From an uncultured Eubacteriales bacterium (lineage in GTDB: Bacteria; Bacillota; Clostridia; Oscillospirales; Oscillospiraceae), in the NCBI GenBank assembly GCA_900547405.1, contig URGL01000028.1, forward strand, positions 1-30,185: 30,185 nucleotides of DNA, written 5' to 3'. Below, in pieces: positions 7,147 through 14,383 of the stretch. How positions within the stretch are numbered: position 1 is the stretch's first letter; the number at the start of each line of letters is the position of its first letter. A program made the position numbers and the translations under genes. The notes beneath the pieces were generated by a model. The model ran no database searches. It was not told where the DNA came from and saw nothing but the letters and a program-made list of their open reading frames with translations.

Positions 7147-7971
7147 ATGTTTGCTCTGATTGCCATCCTTTTGATCGCTATGATTGTCCATGTCCTCGCC
7201 GTCCGTGGCCGCCGGGGAAACCCGGAGATCCCCAAGCTGCGGGAGTGGTCCTATGCCCACCGGGGGCTCCACGACGCGGTGCAGCCGGAGAACAGTCTGG
7301 CAGCCTTCCGGGCCGCTGTGGAGCGGGGCTACGGCATTGAGCTGGATGTCCACCTTCTGAAGGACGGGACGCTGGCTGTCCTCCATGATTCCGACCTGAA
7401 GCGGATGACCGGCAGAGACGGACGCATTGAGGACCTGACCCTGGCGGAGCTGCCGGAGTGCCATCTGAGCGGCACCCAGCAGACCATCCCCACCCTCCGG
7501 CAGGTGCTGGAGCTGGTAAACGGAAGGGTGCCCCTGATTCTGGAAATCAAGACGGCGGACAAAAACGCCGAGACGTTGACAGAGGCTGTGGTGAAGCTTT
7601 TGGCGGATTATAAGGGGCTTTATTGCCTGGAATCCTTCAATCCTCAGGTGCTCCGGTATCTGCGCCGCAACTGTCCCCATATTGTCCGGGGCCAGCTGGC
7701 GGAGGATTCCGTATCCAGAGATAAGACCTACTCCTGGTTTACCCGCTTCATCTGCTCTTACTATCTGGAGAATTTCCTGACTCTGCCGGACTTCATTGCC
7801 TACCGGTTCGAGGACCGGGAGAATACCAGCATCACCCTCTGCCGCAGGCTCTGGGGCCTCCAGGGTGTCAGCTGGACCATCCGCAGCCCCGGGGACTTCA
7901 CAACCGCCAAGGAAGAGGGCTGGATCCCCATTTTCGAGAATTTCGACCCCAAGAATCTGGGGCTGGAATGA
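7147..7971 (+). CDS. Glycerophosphodiester phosphodiesterase, membrane-anchored
   Basis: A 274-residue protein of the GDPD family, which hydrolyses glycerophosphodiesters to glycerol-3-phosphate and an alcohol. An N-terminal hydrophobic segment (about 2-19) should anchor it to the membrane. The catalytic domain begins at 36 with AHRGLH (H38, R39), followed by PENS, ELDVHLLKDG (E65, D67) and VLHD (H80, D81); all usual active-site and metal ligands are present. I chose the ATG at 7147 because AAGGAAG lies about 9 nt upstream and the hydrophobic anchor then starts at once; an in-frame ATG at 7090 would place 19 polar residues before it. It may recycle lipid or teichoic-acid headgroups. Confidence 0.92.
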   Translation: MFALIAILLIAMIVHVLAVRGRRGNPEIPKLREWSYAHRGLHDAVQPENSLAAFRAAVERGYGIELDVHLLKDGTLAVLHDSDLKRMTGRDGRIEDLTLAELPECHLSGTQQTIPTLRQVLELVNGRVPLILEIKTADKNAETLTEAVVKLLADYKGLYCLESFNPQVLRYLRRNCPHIVRGQLAEDSVSRDKTYSWFTRFICSYYLENFLTLPDFIAYRFEDRENTSITLCRRLWGLQGVSWTIRSPGDFTTAKEEGWIPIFENFDPKNLGLE

Positions 7972-8140
7972 GGCATACAACATTTTATTCACAATTTTGT
8001 TGAATTCTGTTTTCAAATCTGCTATTCGCTGTTCAAAATCAAAAAGTATCTTAATCACAGAAAGGTTGCGGAAGCCGTGAGCCGCCTCCTTTCCTCTCCG
8101 TAGATCCTCTTTTCTACCTCTCTTCTTTCTATTCCTTTTG
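7972..8140. other. Intergenic stretch with a long pyrimidine-rich tract
   Basis: No open frame fits here. The first part is AT-rich. From about 8085 to 8139 the plus strand is almost all C and T, with only about six purines, and it is followed at once by a strong hairpin. It could be the body of a small RNA ending in that hairpin, or simply the 3' untranslated region of the phosphodiesterase gene. I could not find a convincing promoter for a separate transcript. Confidence 0.3.
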
Positions 8141-8144
8141 CAGG

Positions 8145-8178
8145 AAGCCCCCGCTGCCTTCTGGCAGCGGGGGCTTTC
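8145..8178 (+). terminator. Strong intrinsic terminator hairpin
   Basis: A perfect 14-bp GC-rich stem (8145-8158 with 8163-8176) with a TTCT tetraloop, followed by TCG. The stem itself ends in CTT. It should end transcription from the glycerophosphodiesterase side before the lipid kinase promoter. Confidence 0.8.
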
Positions 8179-8217
8179 GTCAATTGTAACATTTTTACGA
8201 ACTCCAAAACCTGACGG

Positions 8218-8245
8218 TTGCAAGCCGTGGGAATTGTGGTATAAT
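8218..8245 (+). promoter_or_regulatory. Promoter for the dagK-nudix-VWA-moxR operon
   Basis: TTGCAA at 8218-8223, 16-bp spacer, then TATAAT at 8240-8245 with an upstream TG (8237-8238), an extended -10. Predicted transcription start is about 8252. This makes the ATG at 8255 too close to be used and supports the ATG at 8282 for the first gene. Confidence 0.75.
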
Positions 8246-8281
8246 GTGTAAAGAATGATTTACACAGTGAGGGATTTTTTC

Positions 8282-9175
8282 ATGAAAAGAATGCTTTTGG
8301 TTGTGAATCCGTATTCCGGGCAAAAAAAGGCCGCCAAAATGTTGGCGGAGATCGTCGGCCAATTCAATCGGGCGGACTATGCCGTCCAGGTTTATATTAC
8401 CGGCGGACCCGGGGATGCGATCAAAGAGGTGGCAAGGCTCTGCAACGAGGTGGACCTGGTGGTGTGCTGCGGCGGCGACGGGACCTTTAACGAGACCTTG
8501 TCCGGGCTGCTGTCGGCGGAGTCCAAGACGCCCATCGGATATATCCCCACTGGGTCTACCAACGATTTTGCCTCCAGCCTGAAGCTGCCTCTGGATGTGC
8601 TGGAAGCGACAAAAAATATCATCGAGGGTCAGCCGGTGCCCTACGACGCCGGACGGTTTGGCGGCCGGGTCTTCTCCTATGTGGCCTCCTTCGGAGCCTT
8701 TACCCGGACCAGCTATACCACCCCTCAGAGCATCAAAAATGCCCTTGGCCACACCGCCTATGTGCTGGAGGGCATCCAGGAGCTGACCCAGATCCGCAAC
8801 GAGCACATTAAGATGATCGTGGACGGGGAAGTGGTGGAGGACGATTTCCTCTTCGGGGCCATCTGCAATTCCACTTCGGTGGGCGGCGTTCTGACGCTGG
8901 ACCCGGATGTGGTGGACCTGCAGGACAACAAGCTGGAGATCCTTCTGGTCCGGGCCCCCCGGAATCTGGCAGAGCTCCACGAGTGCATCCTGGCCCTTCA
9001 GGACCAAACCTACAACTGCGCCATGCTGACCTTCCGGTCCGCTACCCATATCCGGATTTTCGCGGATCCGGAAATGCCCTGGACGCTGGACGGTGAGCGG
9101 GAAGAGGGCCACAGCGAAGTGGAAGTGGTGCCGGAGCACCTGGCCTACCGACTGATGAAGCGGGTGCAGCCATGA
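8282..9175 (+). CDS. Diacylglycerol kinase-like lipid kinase (YegS/DagK family)
   Basis: A 297-residue protein of the ATP-dependent diacylglycerol/sphingosine kinase fold. It begins MKRMLLVVNPYSGQKKA, the usual first strand of the family. The nucleotide-binding GGDGTFNE motif lies near residues 63-70 and TGSTNDFA near 90-97. The acidic residue cluster expected near the active site appears in the second domain (LDPDVVDLQDNKLEI). It probably phosphorylates diacylglycerol or a related lipid at the membrane. The start at 8282 has GAGGGA about 8 nt upstream and suits the promoter position. Its stop overlaps the next start (ATGA, 9172-9175), so it is the first gene of a five-gene operon. Confidence 0.92.
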   Translation: MKRMLLVVNPYSGQKKAAKMLAEIVGQFNRADYAVQVYITGGPGDAIKEVARLCNEVDLVVCCGGDGTFNETLSGLLSAESKTPIGYIPTGSTNDFASSLKLPLDVLEATKNIIEGQPVPYDAGRFGGRVFSYVASFGAFTRTSYTTPQSIKNALGHTAYVLEGIQELTQIRNEHIKMIVDGEVVEDDFLFGAICNSTSVGGVLTLDPDVVDLQDNKLEILLVRAPRNLAELHECILALQDQTYNCAMLTFRSATHIRIFADPEMPWTLDGEREEGHSEVEVVPEHLAYRLMKRVQP

Positions 9176-9648
9176 TCAACACGACCCTTTGCTATATCAC
9201 CCGGGGAGATCAGGTTCTGATGCTCCACCGGATCAAAAAGAAAAACGACATCAATAAGGACAAATGGATCGGTGTAGGCGGCAAGTTCGAAGCCGGGGAA
9301 AGCCCCGATGAGTGCCTCCTGCGGGAGTGCTGGGAGGAGACGGGGCTGACCTTGACCTCCTGGCGCTGCCGTGGGGTGGTGACCTTTTTGCAGGAGGGCA
9401 CGGAGGGGGAATATATGTACCTCTTTACCGCCGACGGCTTCGAAGGGGAACCCCAGGAGTGCAGCGAAGGGGACCTGCAATGGGTCAGCCGGGGATTTTT
9501 GTCCGGTCTTCCCATGTGGGAAGGAGACGAAATTTTTCTGGACCTGTTGTGGCAGGATGCGCCCTTCTTCCTGCTGACGCTGCGCTACCGGGGAGACCTG
9601 CTCACCCAGGCGGTGCTCAACGGAGAAGTGATCCGAGAGGAAACATAG
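9172..9648 (+). CDS. Nudix hydrolase, MutT/8-oxo-dGTPase-like
   Basis: A 158-residue protein with a complete Nudix box at 37-59: G37-x5-E43-x7-R51-E52-xx-E55-E56-x-G58. The preceding KDKWIGVGGKFEAGE is typical of MutT-type 8-oxo-dGTP pyrophosphatases, as is the following threonine-rich strand TLTSWRCRGVVTF. It would hydrolyse an oxidised or otherwise unwanted nucleoside diphosphate-linked compound. The real substrate cannot be read from sequence. Start and stop overlap tightly with neighbours (4-nt overlap upstream, 1-nt gap downstream), showing translational coupling. Confidence 0.92.
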   Translation: MINTTLCYITRGDQVLMLHRIKKKNDINKDKWIGVGGKFEAGESPDECLLRECWEETGLTLTSWRCRGVVTFLQEGTEGEYMYLFTADGFEGEPQECSEGDLQWVSRGFLSGLPMWEGDEIFLDLLWQDAPFFLLTLRYRGDLLTQAVLNGEVIREET

Positions 9649-9649
9649 T

Positions 9650-10051
9650 ATGTGGAATCAGTCCGAAAACGCGCGGCTGCAGCAGGAGCTCCAGAATTCC
9701 GGGCTCACCGGCCAGGCGCTGCTGCGAAAATTCCATACCGGCCCCCGGGAGAGCCTCCGCCTTGCGGCGGCTCTGCGGGGGATTTTTACTGTGGGCTGTG
9801 CCGGGGAGGCAGAGAAGCGGGAATATTGGGCCTATCTTGCCCGCCGCCCTATCCCGGCGGCCACGGCCCTGATAGAGGACAACCGGATCGAAGATCTGGG
9901 GGCCCTGTTTGAAGAGCTGCCTCTGACGGCTGGGGTATTGGAGACGCTGCTGCAAACCGCCCGGACCCTTCGCCGCCCGGAGGCGGTGGTATGGCTGCTG
10001 GAGCGGAAAGCGGAGCTGGGCCTCTTTCAGGACCGGGATTTTTCCCTGTAA
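9650..10051 (+). CDS. Unknown 133-residue protein in the VWA-MoxR operon
   Basis: I do not recognise a family. The protein is strongly helical, rich in Leu, Ala, Glu and Arg, with repeated patterns of the type ALL, RLAAALRG, TAGVLETLLQTA and PEAVVWLLERKAELGL, which suggest a small helical-repeat (TPR/HEAT- or ankyrin-like) scaffold. There is no signal peptide or membrane segment. It starts 1 nt after the Nudix stop and ends 11 nt before the VWA gene, with GAGAGGAAACATAG just upstream as ribosome binding site. Its place directly before a VWA/MoxR pair suggests it may be an adaptor or substrate of that pair; this is inference from position alone. Confidence 0.8.
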   Translation: MWNQSENARLQQELQNSGLTGQALLRKFHTGPRESLRLAAALRGIFTVGCAGEAEKREYWAYLARRPIPAATALIEDNRIEDLGALFEELPLTAGVLETLLQTARTLRRPEAVVWLLERKAELGLFQDRDFSL

Positions 10052-10062
10052 GGAGAAAAAAC

Positions 10063-11238
10063 ATGGACGATTTGACATATCGGGTCCTCACTGCCTGCCG
10101 GGGAGAGCTGATCGGGCTGTACCCCGGCCTGGGAGAGGCCTTCGGCTGGCTGGAAGCGGCGGATGGGGAGGCCCTGGGAACAGACGGCACCCGCCTGTTT
10201 GTACCGCCTGAGCTGAAGAAGCTCTACGGCGAAAGCCCTGCCAAAGCCCGCCGGGCCCTGCTGCATTGCCTTCTCCACTGCCTGTACCTCCACATCCGGC
10301 TGCCGGAAAAGGTGGACCCGGAGGACTGGGGGCTGGCCTGCGACATCTGGGTGGAAGCGTTCATAGACAGCCTTTGCAATCCCAGATTGGAAGGGGAAAG
10401 GCTGGAGCTGCATATGACCGGCACACCTTGGCAGATCCTGGAAAGCTTAGACCGTCTGCCCCTGTCCCGGGAGGAGCTGAAAAGGCGCTGCCGGGTGGAC
10501 GACCACCGGTTCTGGCCGCAAAAGCTGGAGCCGAAGGTGGAAAAGCGCTGGCAGGGCCTCGGTGCCGGCGGCGGGGCCCTGGGCCGGGAAAGCCGGGGAA
10601 GCCTGAGCTTTGATGGGGTGGAGGAAGCGGAGAAGGGAAAAGCCCTCTTCGATTTCCGCCGGTTTCTCAGCCGCTACACCCACCCCGGGGAGGAGCTGGA
10701 AACGGACGAGGACAGCTTTGACTATATCTTTTATCATCTGGGCTTGGAACGCTACGGTGATCTGCCTCTGCTGGAACCCCTGGAATACCGGGAGGTCTGG
10801 CGCTTGGATACCCTGGCCATTGCCATCGACACCTCCGGATCCTGTGACAGGGAAACTGTCAGTACCTTTTTGAAAGAAATATATGGCATATTCTCCCGGA
10901 AGGAGAATTTTTTCCATAAAATACAGGTGGTGTTTTTTCAGTGCGACTGCTGCCTCCAGGATGTGACCTGGATCCACAGCCCAGAGGACTGGATGCGTTA
11001 CAGTGAACATGTGAAGATCCTGGGCCGGGGCGGCACGGATTATACTCCGGTATTCCGGGAGATCGAAAAATTGCGTTCGGAAAAACGGCTGCCAAGGCCC
11101 CGGGCGCTGCTGTATTTTACCGATGGAGACGGGGTCTATCCTCACAGGCCGGACTATGAGACGGTGTTTGTTCTGGCGGGACCCAAAAAGCAAAGGCAAT
11201 TGGTGCCCCAATGGGCCTGTGTACTGGAATTGGAGTGA
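10063..11238 (+). CDS. VWA-like protein with metallopeptidase-like N-terminus (DUF2201)
   Basis: A 391-residue protein. The N-terminal part resembles the putative metallopeptidase domain of DUF2201 proteins, but the HExxH motif reads H68-C-L-L-H72 (then H77), lacking the catalytic Glu. The C-terminal part is a VWA-like domain with a MIDAS site: DTSGS at 256-260, the GGTDYTPVF threonine, and YFTDGDG. VWA proteins of this kind work with MoxR-type AAA ATPases as metal-dependent chaperones or assembly factors. The start at 10063 has TAAGGAG 9 nt upstream; the frame is open further upstream but overlaps the previous gene. The MoxR gene follows after 5 nt. Confidence 0.85.
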   Translation: MDDLTYRVLTACRGELIGLYPGLGEAFGWLEAADGEALGTDGTRLFVPPELKKLYGESPAKARRALLHCLLHCLYLHIRLPEKVDPEDWGLACDIWVEAFIDSLCNPRLEGERLELHMTGTPWQILESLDRLPLSREELKRRCRVDDHRFWPQKLEPKVEKRWQGLGAGGGALGRESRGSLSFDGVEEAEKGKALFDFRRFLSRYTHPGEELETDEDSFDYIFYHLGLERYGDLPLLEPLEYREVWRLDTLAIAIDTSGSCDRETVSTFLKEIYGIFSRKENFFHKIQVVFFQCDCCLQDVTWIHSPEDWMRYSEHVKILGRGGTDYTPVFREIEKLRSEKRLPRPRALLYFTDGDGVYPHRPDYETVFVLAGPKKQRQLVPQWACVLELE

Positions 11239-11243
11239 AGAAA

Positions 11244-12731
11244 ATGCACATTTGTGAAGCCAAGCAGGAGCTTGCCAACACCCTTCGGGCCTACCTTCGC
11301 CGGGATGAGACCGGGGCGTACCTCTATCCCACGGTGCGCCAGCGCCCCCTGCTTCTGATGGGGCCGCCGGGCATTGGCAAGACGGCCATTGTCTCCCAGA
11401 TCGCCCGGGAGGAGGGACTGCCCCTGGTTGCCTACACCATGACCCACCACACCCGGCAGAGCGCCGTAGGCCTGCCCCAGATCAAAGAGAAGACCTACGG
11501 AGGAAAGGCCTACGCCGTGACGGAATACACCATGAGCGAAATCATCGGCGCGGTGTATGATGCCATGGCAGCCACAGGAAAAGATCAGGGCATTTTGTTC
11601 CTGGACGAGATCAACTGTGTCTCAGAGACCTTGGCGCCCACCATGCTTCAGTTTTTGCAGAACAAGACCTTCGGCACCCATGCCCTGCCTGAGGGCTGGG
11701 TCATCGTGGCGGCGGGGAATCCCCCGGAATACAACAAATCCGTTCGTGATTTTGATATTGTGACCCTGGACCGGCTTCGGGTCCTGAACATCCGGCCGGA
11801 GGTGGAGACGTTCCTGGATTATGCCGCCCGGCACCGTCTCCATGGGGCGGTGCTGAGCTATCTGGGGCTGAAGCCGGAACGGTTTTACCATGTGTCCCGG
11901 GAGGAAGCAGAGCCCTGCTACGTCACGGCCCGGGGCTGGGAGGACCTGTCAGTCCTGCTGCAAAGCTATGAGGCCCTGGATCTGCCCGTCAGTCAGGAGC
12001 TGGCGGCGGAGTTTTTGAACTACGAAGAGACTGCCAAGGATTTTTATGGCTATTACCGGCTCTATCGGAAATACGGCCGGGATTACGGTGTCAAGGAGCT
12101 CCTGTCCGGGGAGGCAGAGGACGGAACCCGCCGGGACAGGATCGCCATGGCGAGGTCCGGGGACTTTGGGGAGCGCTTCACCCTGGTGGGCCTGCTGCTG
12201 GAGCAGCTGCGCCGCCTGGCCTGGACCTACACCCGGCTGGACAGGCAGGCGGTGGCCCTCCAGGTTTGCCTGAAAGCCTATCTTGGTCAAGGGGGCACCT
12301 TAGAGGAATTTCTGCGCCAGAGGAAAAGGGCCCTGGATACCAAGCGGGCATTCCGCCTCTGCGGCCCCGAAGAGCAGAGCCTGGAGGAGCAGGCCCAAAA
12401 ACAGCTGGAGGAATTTTTAACGGAGGCAAAAGACCGGCGGCTCCGGGACCGGGAACAGCTGGATCCCTTCCTGAAGGAGGCCTTTCAGAAGTCCTTGGTG
12501 CCTCGGAAAGCCCAGGCAGAGGCACTGGGTGAGGCCATCGACCGGGCAATTTCCTTCTGCCTGGATGCCTTCGGCGACGGCCAGGAGCTGCTGTTCCTGC
12601 TCACCGGCATGACGGACAGCGAACAGCTGATGGACTACATTGCCCGCTTCGGAAGCAAAAGCTATCTGGCCCTGTGCCATAAGCTGGAGTACCAGCGGGG
12701 AGAAGCGGAGCTGCAAAAGCTCTGCCAATAG
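11244..12731 (+). CDS. MoxR-family AAA ATPase
   Basis: A 495-residue protein. Walker A is G40PPGIGKT47 and Walker B is ILFLDEIN with D121-E122. Sensor and arginine-finger motifs follow (VIVAAGNPPEYN, then LDRLRVLNI). This order matches MoxR/RavA-type ATPases. The C-terminal half (about 250-495) is helical and charged and probably binds the VWA partner. I use the ATG at 11244, with GGAG about 8 nt upstream; an ATG at 11211 would overlap the VWA gene by 28 nt. The pair VWA plus MoxR typically remodels or activates a client complex by inserting a metal or cofactor; the client here is unknown. Confidence 0.92.
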   Translation: MHICEAKQELANTLRAYLRRDETGAYLYPTVRQRPLLLMGPPGIGKTAIVSQIAREEGLPLVAYTMTHHTRQSAVGLPQIKEKTYGGKAYAVTEYTMSEIIGAVYDAMAATGKDQGILFLDEINCVSETLAPTMLQFLQNKTFGTHALPEGWVIVAAGNPPEYNKSVRDFDIVTLDRLRVLNIRPEVETFLDYAARHRLHGAVLSYLGLKPERFYHVSREEAEPCYVTARGWEDLSVLLQSYEALDLPVSQELAAEFLNYEETAKDFYGYYRLYRKYGRDYGVKELLSGEAEDGTRRDRIAMARSGDFGERFTLVGLLLEQLRRLAWTYTRLDRQAVALQVCLKAYLGQGGTLEEFLRQRKRALDTKRAFRLCGPEEQSLEEQAQKQLEEFLTEAKDRRLRDREQLDPFLKEAFQKSLVPRKAQAEALGEAIDRAISFCLDAFGDGQELLFLLTGMTDSEQLMDYIARFGSKSYLALCHKLEYQRGEAELQKLCQ

Positions 12732-12734
12732 CCG

Positions 12735-12783
12735 CCTTCCCCCAGGGGGAAGGTGGCTCGGCGCAGCCGAGACGGATGAGGGG
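12735..12783 (+). repeat. Two-hairpin intergenic repeat, copy A
   Basis: Stem 1 is CCTTCCCCC (12735-12743) with GGGGGAAGG (12745-12753). The conserved GTGG linker leads to stem 2, CTCGGC/GCCGAG (12757-12762 with 12766-12771, loop GCA), then the tail ACGGATGAGGG. It begins 3 bases after the moxR stop. The same layout recurs at five other places in the window, always between genes. Confidence 0.85.
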
Positions 12784-12839
12784 CAGCAGGCACTTGGATG
12801 CGGAAAGTCCCCACATAAGCGTTTTTTAAGATTTCTACA

Positions 12840-12870
12840 CACCGGCCCTTGACAAACCCAAGGGCCGGTG
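12840..12870. repeat. Perfect hairpin overlapping the marR promoter
   Basis: An exact 11-bp stem (12840-12850 with 12860-12870) with a 9-nt loop. It could be a terminator for the moxR operon, although it has no good T run. It also covers the -35 box and most of the spacer of the downstream promoter, so it could equally be the operator for the MarR protein. Confidence 0.6.
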
Positions 12871-12877
12871 CTATTAT
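12849..12877 (+). promoter_or_regulatory. Promoter of the marR-tauE operon
   Basis: Perfect TTGACA at 12849-12854, 17-bp spacer, TATTAT at 12872-12877 (5 of 6). Transcription should start about 12884, giving a short leader to the GTG start at 12923. The -35 box lies in the arm and loop of the perfect inverted repeat at 12840-12870, a position where a MarR dimer would repress. Confidence 0.75.
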
Positions 12878-12922
12878 TTAGTCCATATCTGAACTATCTA
12901 TTTTTGAAGGGAGTGAAAGAAA

Positions 12923-13357
12923 GTGCTTCCAGCGGTGGAACTGACAAAAAAATTCATGGCCGCCTACAAAGCTGCCCAGAAAAAGGTCTGCAAGGCCTGG
13001 AATGTGCCGGAGGTGTCTCTGGACATCCTGCTTTTTCTGGCCAACAACCCGGAGTACACCACGGCCCGGGATATTGTAGAGGTGCGCAGTATCAAGGCCA
13101 ATCTGGTGTCCCAGCATGTGGACCGAATGGTCCGGGAGGGGTATCTCTGCCGGAAGGAGGTCCAGGGGGACCGGCGCAAGCGGGACCTGAGCCTGACGGA
13201 AAAGGCCATGCCCATCATAGAGGCAGGCCGGAGGATGCAGACGGACTTTTTTGAGACTCTGTTTCATGGCATCAGTGAAGGGGAAAAACGGGCTTTCTTT
13301 GAGACCATGGACATTATGAGCCGGAATATGGACAAAATTTTGAAGGGAATTGATTAA
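12923..13357 (+). CDS. MarR-family transcriptional regulator
   Basis: A 144-residue winged-helix protein. The helix-turn-helix lies about 50-77 (TTARDIVEVRSIKANLVSQHVDRM), followed by the wing with the family's DxR pattern (EVQGDRRKRDLSLTEKA, about 90-106). Helical ends at both termini would form the dimer interface. The start is a GTG at 12923 with AAGGGAG 9 nt upstream. It is co-transcribed with the TauE/SafE permease, the first base of which follows 1 nt after its stop, so it probably controls that permease and itself through the inverted repeat over the promoter. The inducing ligand is unknown. Confidence 0.9.
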   Translation: MLPAVELTKKFMAAYKAAQKKVCKAWNVPEVSLDILLFLANNPEYTTARDIVEVRSIKANLVSQHVDRMVREGYLCRKEVQGDRRKRDLSLTEKAMPIIEAGRRMQTDFFETLFHGISEGEKRAFFETMDIMSRNMDKILKGID

Positions 13358-13358
13358 T

Positions 13359-14135
13359 ATGCAGCTTTTAATTACCATTGCAGTCACCTTTTTTGCCGGT
13401 ATGGGGGCGGGCCTAGGCACCGGCTTTGCCGGCCTCAGCGCCGCGGCAGTCATCAGCCCCATGCTGATCACCTTTTTGCACATGGACCCCTATATGGCCG
13501 TGGGCATTGCCCTGTCCTCCGATGTGCTGGCCAGTGCCGTGTCCGCCTACACCTATGGGAAGAACAAAAACCTGGATATCAAAAACGGGATCATTATGAT
13601 GCTTTCCGTGCTGGCCTTTACGGTGGTGGGCAGCTATGTGGCGAGCCTGCTGCCCTCTCAGACCATGGGCAGCTTCTCCGTGTTTATGACGTTCCTGCTG
13701 GGCATTAAGTTCATTGTGAGACCGGTGATGACCACCAAGGAGGCTATGGAGGGTGTCTCCGCGAAAAAGCGGGCCATCCAGTCCCTGGTCTGCGGCTGCC
13801 TCATTGGCTTTATCTGCGGCTTTATTGGCGCAGGCGGCGGCATGATGATGCTCCTCATCCTCACCAGCGTCTTGGGCTACGAGCTGAAGACCGCCGTGGG
13901 CACCAGCGTATTCATTATGGCCTTCACTGCCTTCACCGGTGCCGTGTCCCACTTTGCCATTGGAGGGACGCCGGACTGGACTGTGTTTGTCCTGTGTGTG
14001 GTCTTTACGCTGCTGTGGGCCCGGATCGCCGCGGTGTTTGCCAACAAGGCCACTCCCAAGACATTGAACCGGGCTACCGGCGTGGTATTGGTGATTTTGG
14101 GCGTTGTGGTGATGGGCTTTAATATGATTGGGTAA
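13359..14135 (+). CDS. TauE/SafE-family sulfite or organic anion permease
   Basis: A 258-residue integral membrane protein with about seven to eight hydrophobic segments, arranged in two halves of similar pattern. Each half opens with a glycine-rich segment (AGMGAGLGTGFAGLS near 14-28 and GFIGAGGGMMML near 150-161), the mark of TauE/SafE exporters. The family moves sulfite, sulfoacetate and other anions; the substrate here cannot be predicted. I take the ATG at 13359, 10 nt after GAAGGG; a TTG at 13350 would overlap the marR stop and sits too close to the ribosome binding site. The partner MarR gene immediately upstream suggests ligand-induced expression. Confidence 0.88.
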   Translation: MQLLITIAVTFFAGMGAGLGTGFAGLSAAAVISPMLITFLHMDPYMAVGIALSSDVLASAVSAYTYGKNKNLDIKNGIIMMLSVLAFTVVGSYVASLLPSQTMGSFSVFMTFLLGIKFIVRPVMTTKEAMEGVSAKKRAIQSLVCGCLIGFICGFIGAGGGMMMLLILTSVLGYELKTAVGTSVFIMAFTAFTGAVSHFAIGGTPDWTVFVLCVVFTLLWARIAAVFANKATPKTLNRATGVVLVILGVVVMGFNMIG

Positions 14136-14205
14136 AAACATATCGAATTGACACATTCCACATGGTTTTTGGGGAAAACTTTCCAAATTCGGTGCATCTG
14201 CTTTC

Positions 14206-14235
14206 TTGACGAAAAAGGGAGGACCGTGGTATAAT
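14206..14235 (+). promoter_or_regulatory. Promoter of the purine operon
   Basis: TTGACG at 14206-14211, 18-bp spacer, perfect TATAAT at 14230-14235, with TG at 14227-14228 making it an extended -10. Transcription would start about 14242, just before the ZTP riboswitch aptamer. Confidence 0.85.
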
Positions 14236-14250
14236 GGGCACTGTCAATAC

Positions 14251-14322
14251 GAACCCTTATGACTGACGGATCAGTGGAGCACCACATGGAGTAAGGGAAA
14301 ATTTTTTGCCGACCGTCTGGGC
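14251..14322 (+). promoter_or_regulatory. ZTP (pfl) riboswitch aptamer upstream of purE
   Basis: The leader shows every element of the ZTP riboswitch. P1 pairs CCCTTA (14254-14259) with TAAGGG (14292-14297). P2 is the short hairpin GTGG-AGCA-CCAC (14274-14285). GACGG in the P1 internal loop (14265-14269) pairs with CCGTC (14313-14317) as the pseudoknot. P3 joins GCC (14308-14310) to GGC (14320-14322), containing the conserved CCGNCTGGGC end. The ligand is the purine intermediate ZMP or its triphosphate ZTP, which builds up when 10-formyl-tetrahydrofolate is short. Ligand binding should favour read-through into the purine genes. Confidence 0.88.
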
Positions 14323-14370
14323 TTGCTTGCGTTCCTTTTCAGGAGGGTGAGTGAGCCCTTTGCGCTTTTT
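14319..14370 (+). terminator. Riboswitch-controlled terminator before purE
   Basis: Bases 14319-14330 can pair completely with 14347-14358 (12 pairs, four of them G-U), followed by TTT and, after GCGC, a run of five T at 14366-14370. The 5' arm shares GGGC with P3 of the ZTP aptamer, so the two structures exclude each other. This gives an ON switch: ligand bound, no terminator, purE operon expressed. The G-U pairs and interrupted T run make it a moderate rather than strong terminator. Confidence 0.75.
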
Positions 14371-14383
14371 AGGAGGTAAAATG

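Noticed and set aside
14136..14205. Second TTGACA-like promoter near 14147
   Set aside because: No -10 hexamer at a suitable distance; the promoter at 14206-14235 is much better.
14351..14383. GTG start at 14351 for purE
   Set aside because: The bases belong to the riboswitch terminator arm, and the AGGAGG at 14371-14376 points to the ATG at 14384; the PurE family starts with MKKVGIIMGS-like residues.
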